A stretch of DNA of 5,764 nucleotides from the NCBI GenBank assembly GCA_026984555.1, contig JALSRY010000016.1, positions 1 to 5,764 on the forward strand, given 5' to 3'. Positions within the stretch are counted from its first letter, which is position 1. Each line of letters starts with the position of its first letter. Source of the stretch: Phycisphaerae bacterium (GTDB lineage Bacteria > Planctomycetota > Phycisphaerae > UBA1845 > Fen-1342). The notes beneath the pieces were generated by a model, which did no database searches, was not told the origin of the DNA, and was given only the letters and a program-made list of their open reading frames with translations. This document shows, one piece after another, positions 5,113-5,764 of this stretch. The position numbers and the translations under genes were made by a program.

Positions 5113-5764
5113 CTACAACGGACATTGCTCCACGGTGCGCGGCGCCAGCTCGGGATACCGCTCGACGAATCCCGAACCGTCGAGCGAGAGGTCTTCGGGC
5201 CGCGGCTCGGCAGCATCGATCGACAGCCGCGAGCAGGGTTCGAGCTTCGGCCGATCGATCCCCAGCCGCCGGGCAACCCGCTCGATCAACTCGTAGCGTG
5301 ACATGCGTTCCGGTCCCGCGACGTGCACCACCCCGCCCAGATCGCTCTGCGCAAGCGCCACCAGCGCCCGAGCCGCGTCTTCGAGAAACAGCGGCGTCCG
5401 GTATTCGTCCGTGAACAAACGCAGCGGCGCGCCGGACCGCAACGCCGCCACCTGCCGCTCGAACGTCGTCGAGCGCGGCGTTCGAGGCCGTCCGAACAAC
5501 AAGGGAATCCGCACGATCAGCACACCCGGCACCGCCGCGATGGCCCGCTCGGCCGCGACCTTCGAACGCCCGTAACAGCTCCTCGCGTCGGGGGCATCGT
5601 CCGGACGATACGGCGCGTTGTCACCGGCAAATGCCATGTCGGTCGATGTGAAAACCATCCGCGCCCCGCACGCGGCCGCAGACTCCGCCAGAATCCGCGT
5701 CGCGTCACGATTGATGCGCTCGGCCAACAACGGGTCGGCATGGCAAGCTCCCACCGCCGTCATC
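5113..5764 (-). CDS. RmlD-like extended SDR family reductase/epimerase, C-terminal part (cut by window edge)
   Basis: A cytoplasmic NAD(P)-dependent short-chain dehydrogenase of the extended type, nearest in style to dTDP-4-dehydrorhamnose reductase (RmlD) and related sugar-nucleotide-binding proteins. The visible 216 residues hold the family's middle and end. There is a TAVGACHADP segment matching the usual TAV...E-DP after the third Rossmann strand, STD at 40-42, and the active-site YGRSK (YxxxK) at 64-68. A substrate-domain segment, DEYRTPLFLEDAARAL, is at 119-134, and HVAGPERMSRYELI is at 147-160. The nucleotide-binding GxxGxxG and about the first 60-70 residues must lie beyond the right edge; the ATG at 5763 is probably internal. 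TAG at 5115-5113 ends it, 10 bases from the transporter stop. The exact substrate is unknown and no other rhamnose-pathway gene is in view. Confidence 0.85.
   Translation of the reverse strand, partial: MTAVGACHADPLLAERINRDATRILAESAAACGARMVFTSTDMAFAGDNAPYRPDDAPDARSCYGRSKVAAERAIAAVPGVLIVRIPLLFGRPRTPRSTTFERQVAALRSGAPLRLFTDEYRTPLFLEDAARALVALAQSDLGGVVHVAGPERMSRYELIERVARRLGIDRPKLEPCSRLSIDAAEPRPEDLSLDGSGFVERYPELAPRTVEQCPL

Noticed and set aside
3270..5276. Long open frame on the minus strand (668 codons) antisense to the transporter
   Set aside because: The plus-strand frame has unmistakable DASS motifs and a strong ribosome binding site. The antisense product is rich in Arg, Gln, His and Gly with no domain, a typical GC-rich shadow.
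1..5764. CRISPR arrays, insertion sequences, tRNA or rRNA genes, toxin-antitoxin or phage defence genes
   Set aside because: I looked for regular repeats, terminal inverted repeats, transposase motifs and structured RNA signatures, and saw none.

Overview
This is a GC-rich bacterial chromosomal window with four protein-coding genes, one of them cut by the right edge. The gene content is core and housekeeping-like: a transcription factor, a signalling phosphatase, a transporter and a nucleotide-sugar-type reductase. I see no mobile element, CRISPR array, rRNA or tRNA. The variant metal-binding motif DATGHG in the phosphatase and the style of the NusA protein are reminiscent of planctomycetes (possibly Phycisphaerae-like). 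That placement is an impression from sequence style, not a demonstrated assignment.

Layout. Positions 1-185 hold no confident gene; this is the stretch downstream of nusA. The minus strand from 1748 to 186 encodes NusA, with the canonical N-terminal, S1 and two KH domains followed by one helix-hairpin-helix-like domain and a long acidic, alanine-rich tail. A 293-base intergenic region (1749-2041) separates nusA from a divergent plus-strand gene (2042-3289) for a GAF-domain PP2C/SpoIIE-type serine phosphatase. After an 82-base gap comes a SLC13/DASS-family anion:sodium symporter (3372-5102, plus) with a strong ribosome binding site. Converging on it with only 10 bases between stop codons is the C-terminal part of an RmlD-like extended SDR reductase (minus, entering from the right edge).

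The most interesting signal is in the nusA leader. Reading toward nusA there is a plausible sigma-70 promoter (-35 at 1903-1898, 17-bp spacer, -10 at 1880-1875). About 75 nt after the expected start there is an intrinsic terminator: a 6-bp stem, 6-nt loop and seven uninterrupted Us. The U-tract ends about 20 nt before the nusA start codon. No other minus-strand gene lies upstream for it to terminate. The simplest reading is a transcription attenuator in the nusA 5' leader. Because NusA itself stimulates intrinsic termination, this suggests feedback autoregulation. A small GNRA-capped hairpin and an 8-bp direct repeat sit just upstream of the terminator.

Apart from that leader, the genes do not form an obvious pathway. 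The phosphatase probably acts in a partner-switching or other signalling route whose partners lie outside the window. The transporter has its own translation signals and possibly its own promoter.
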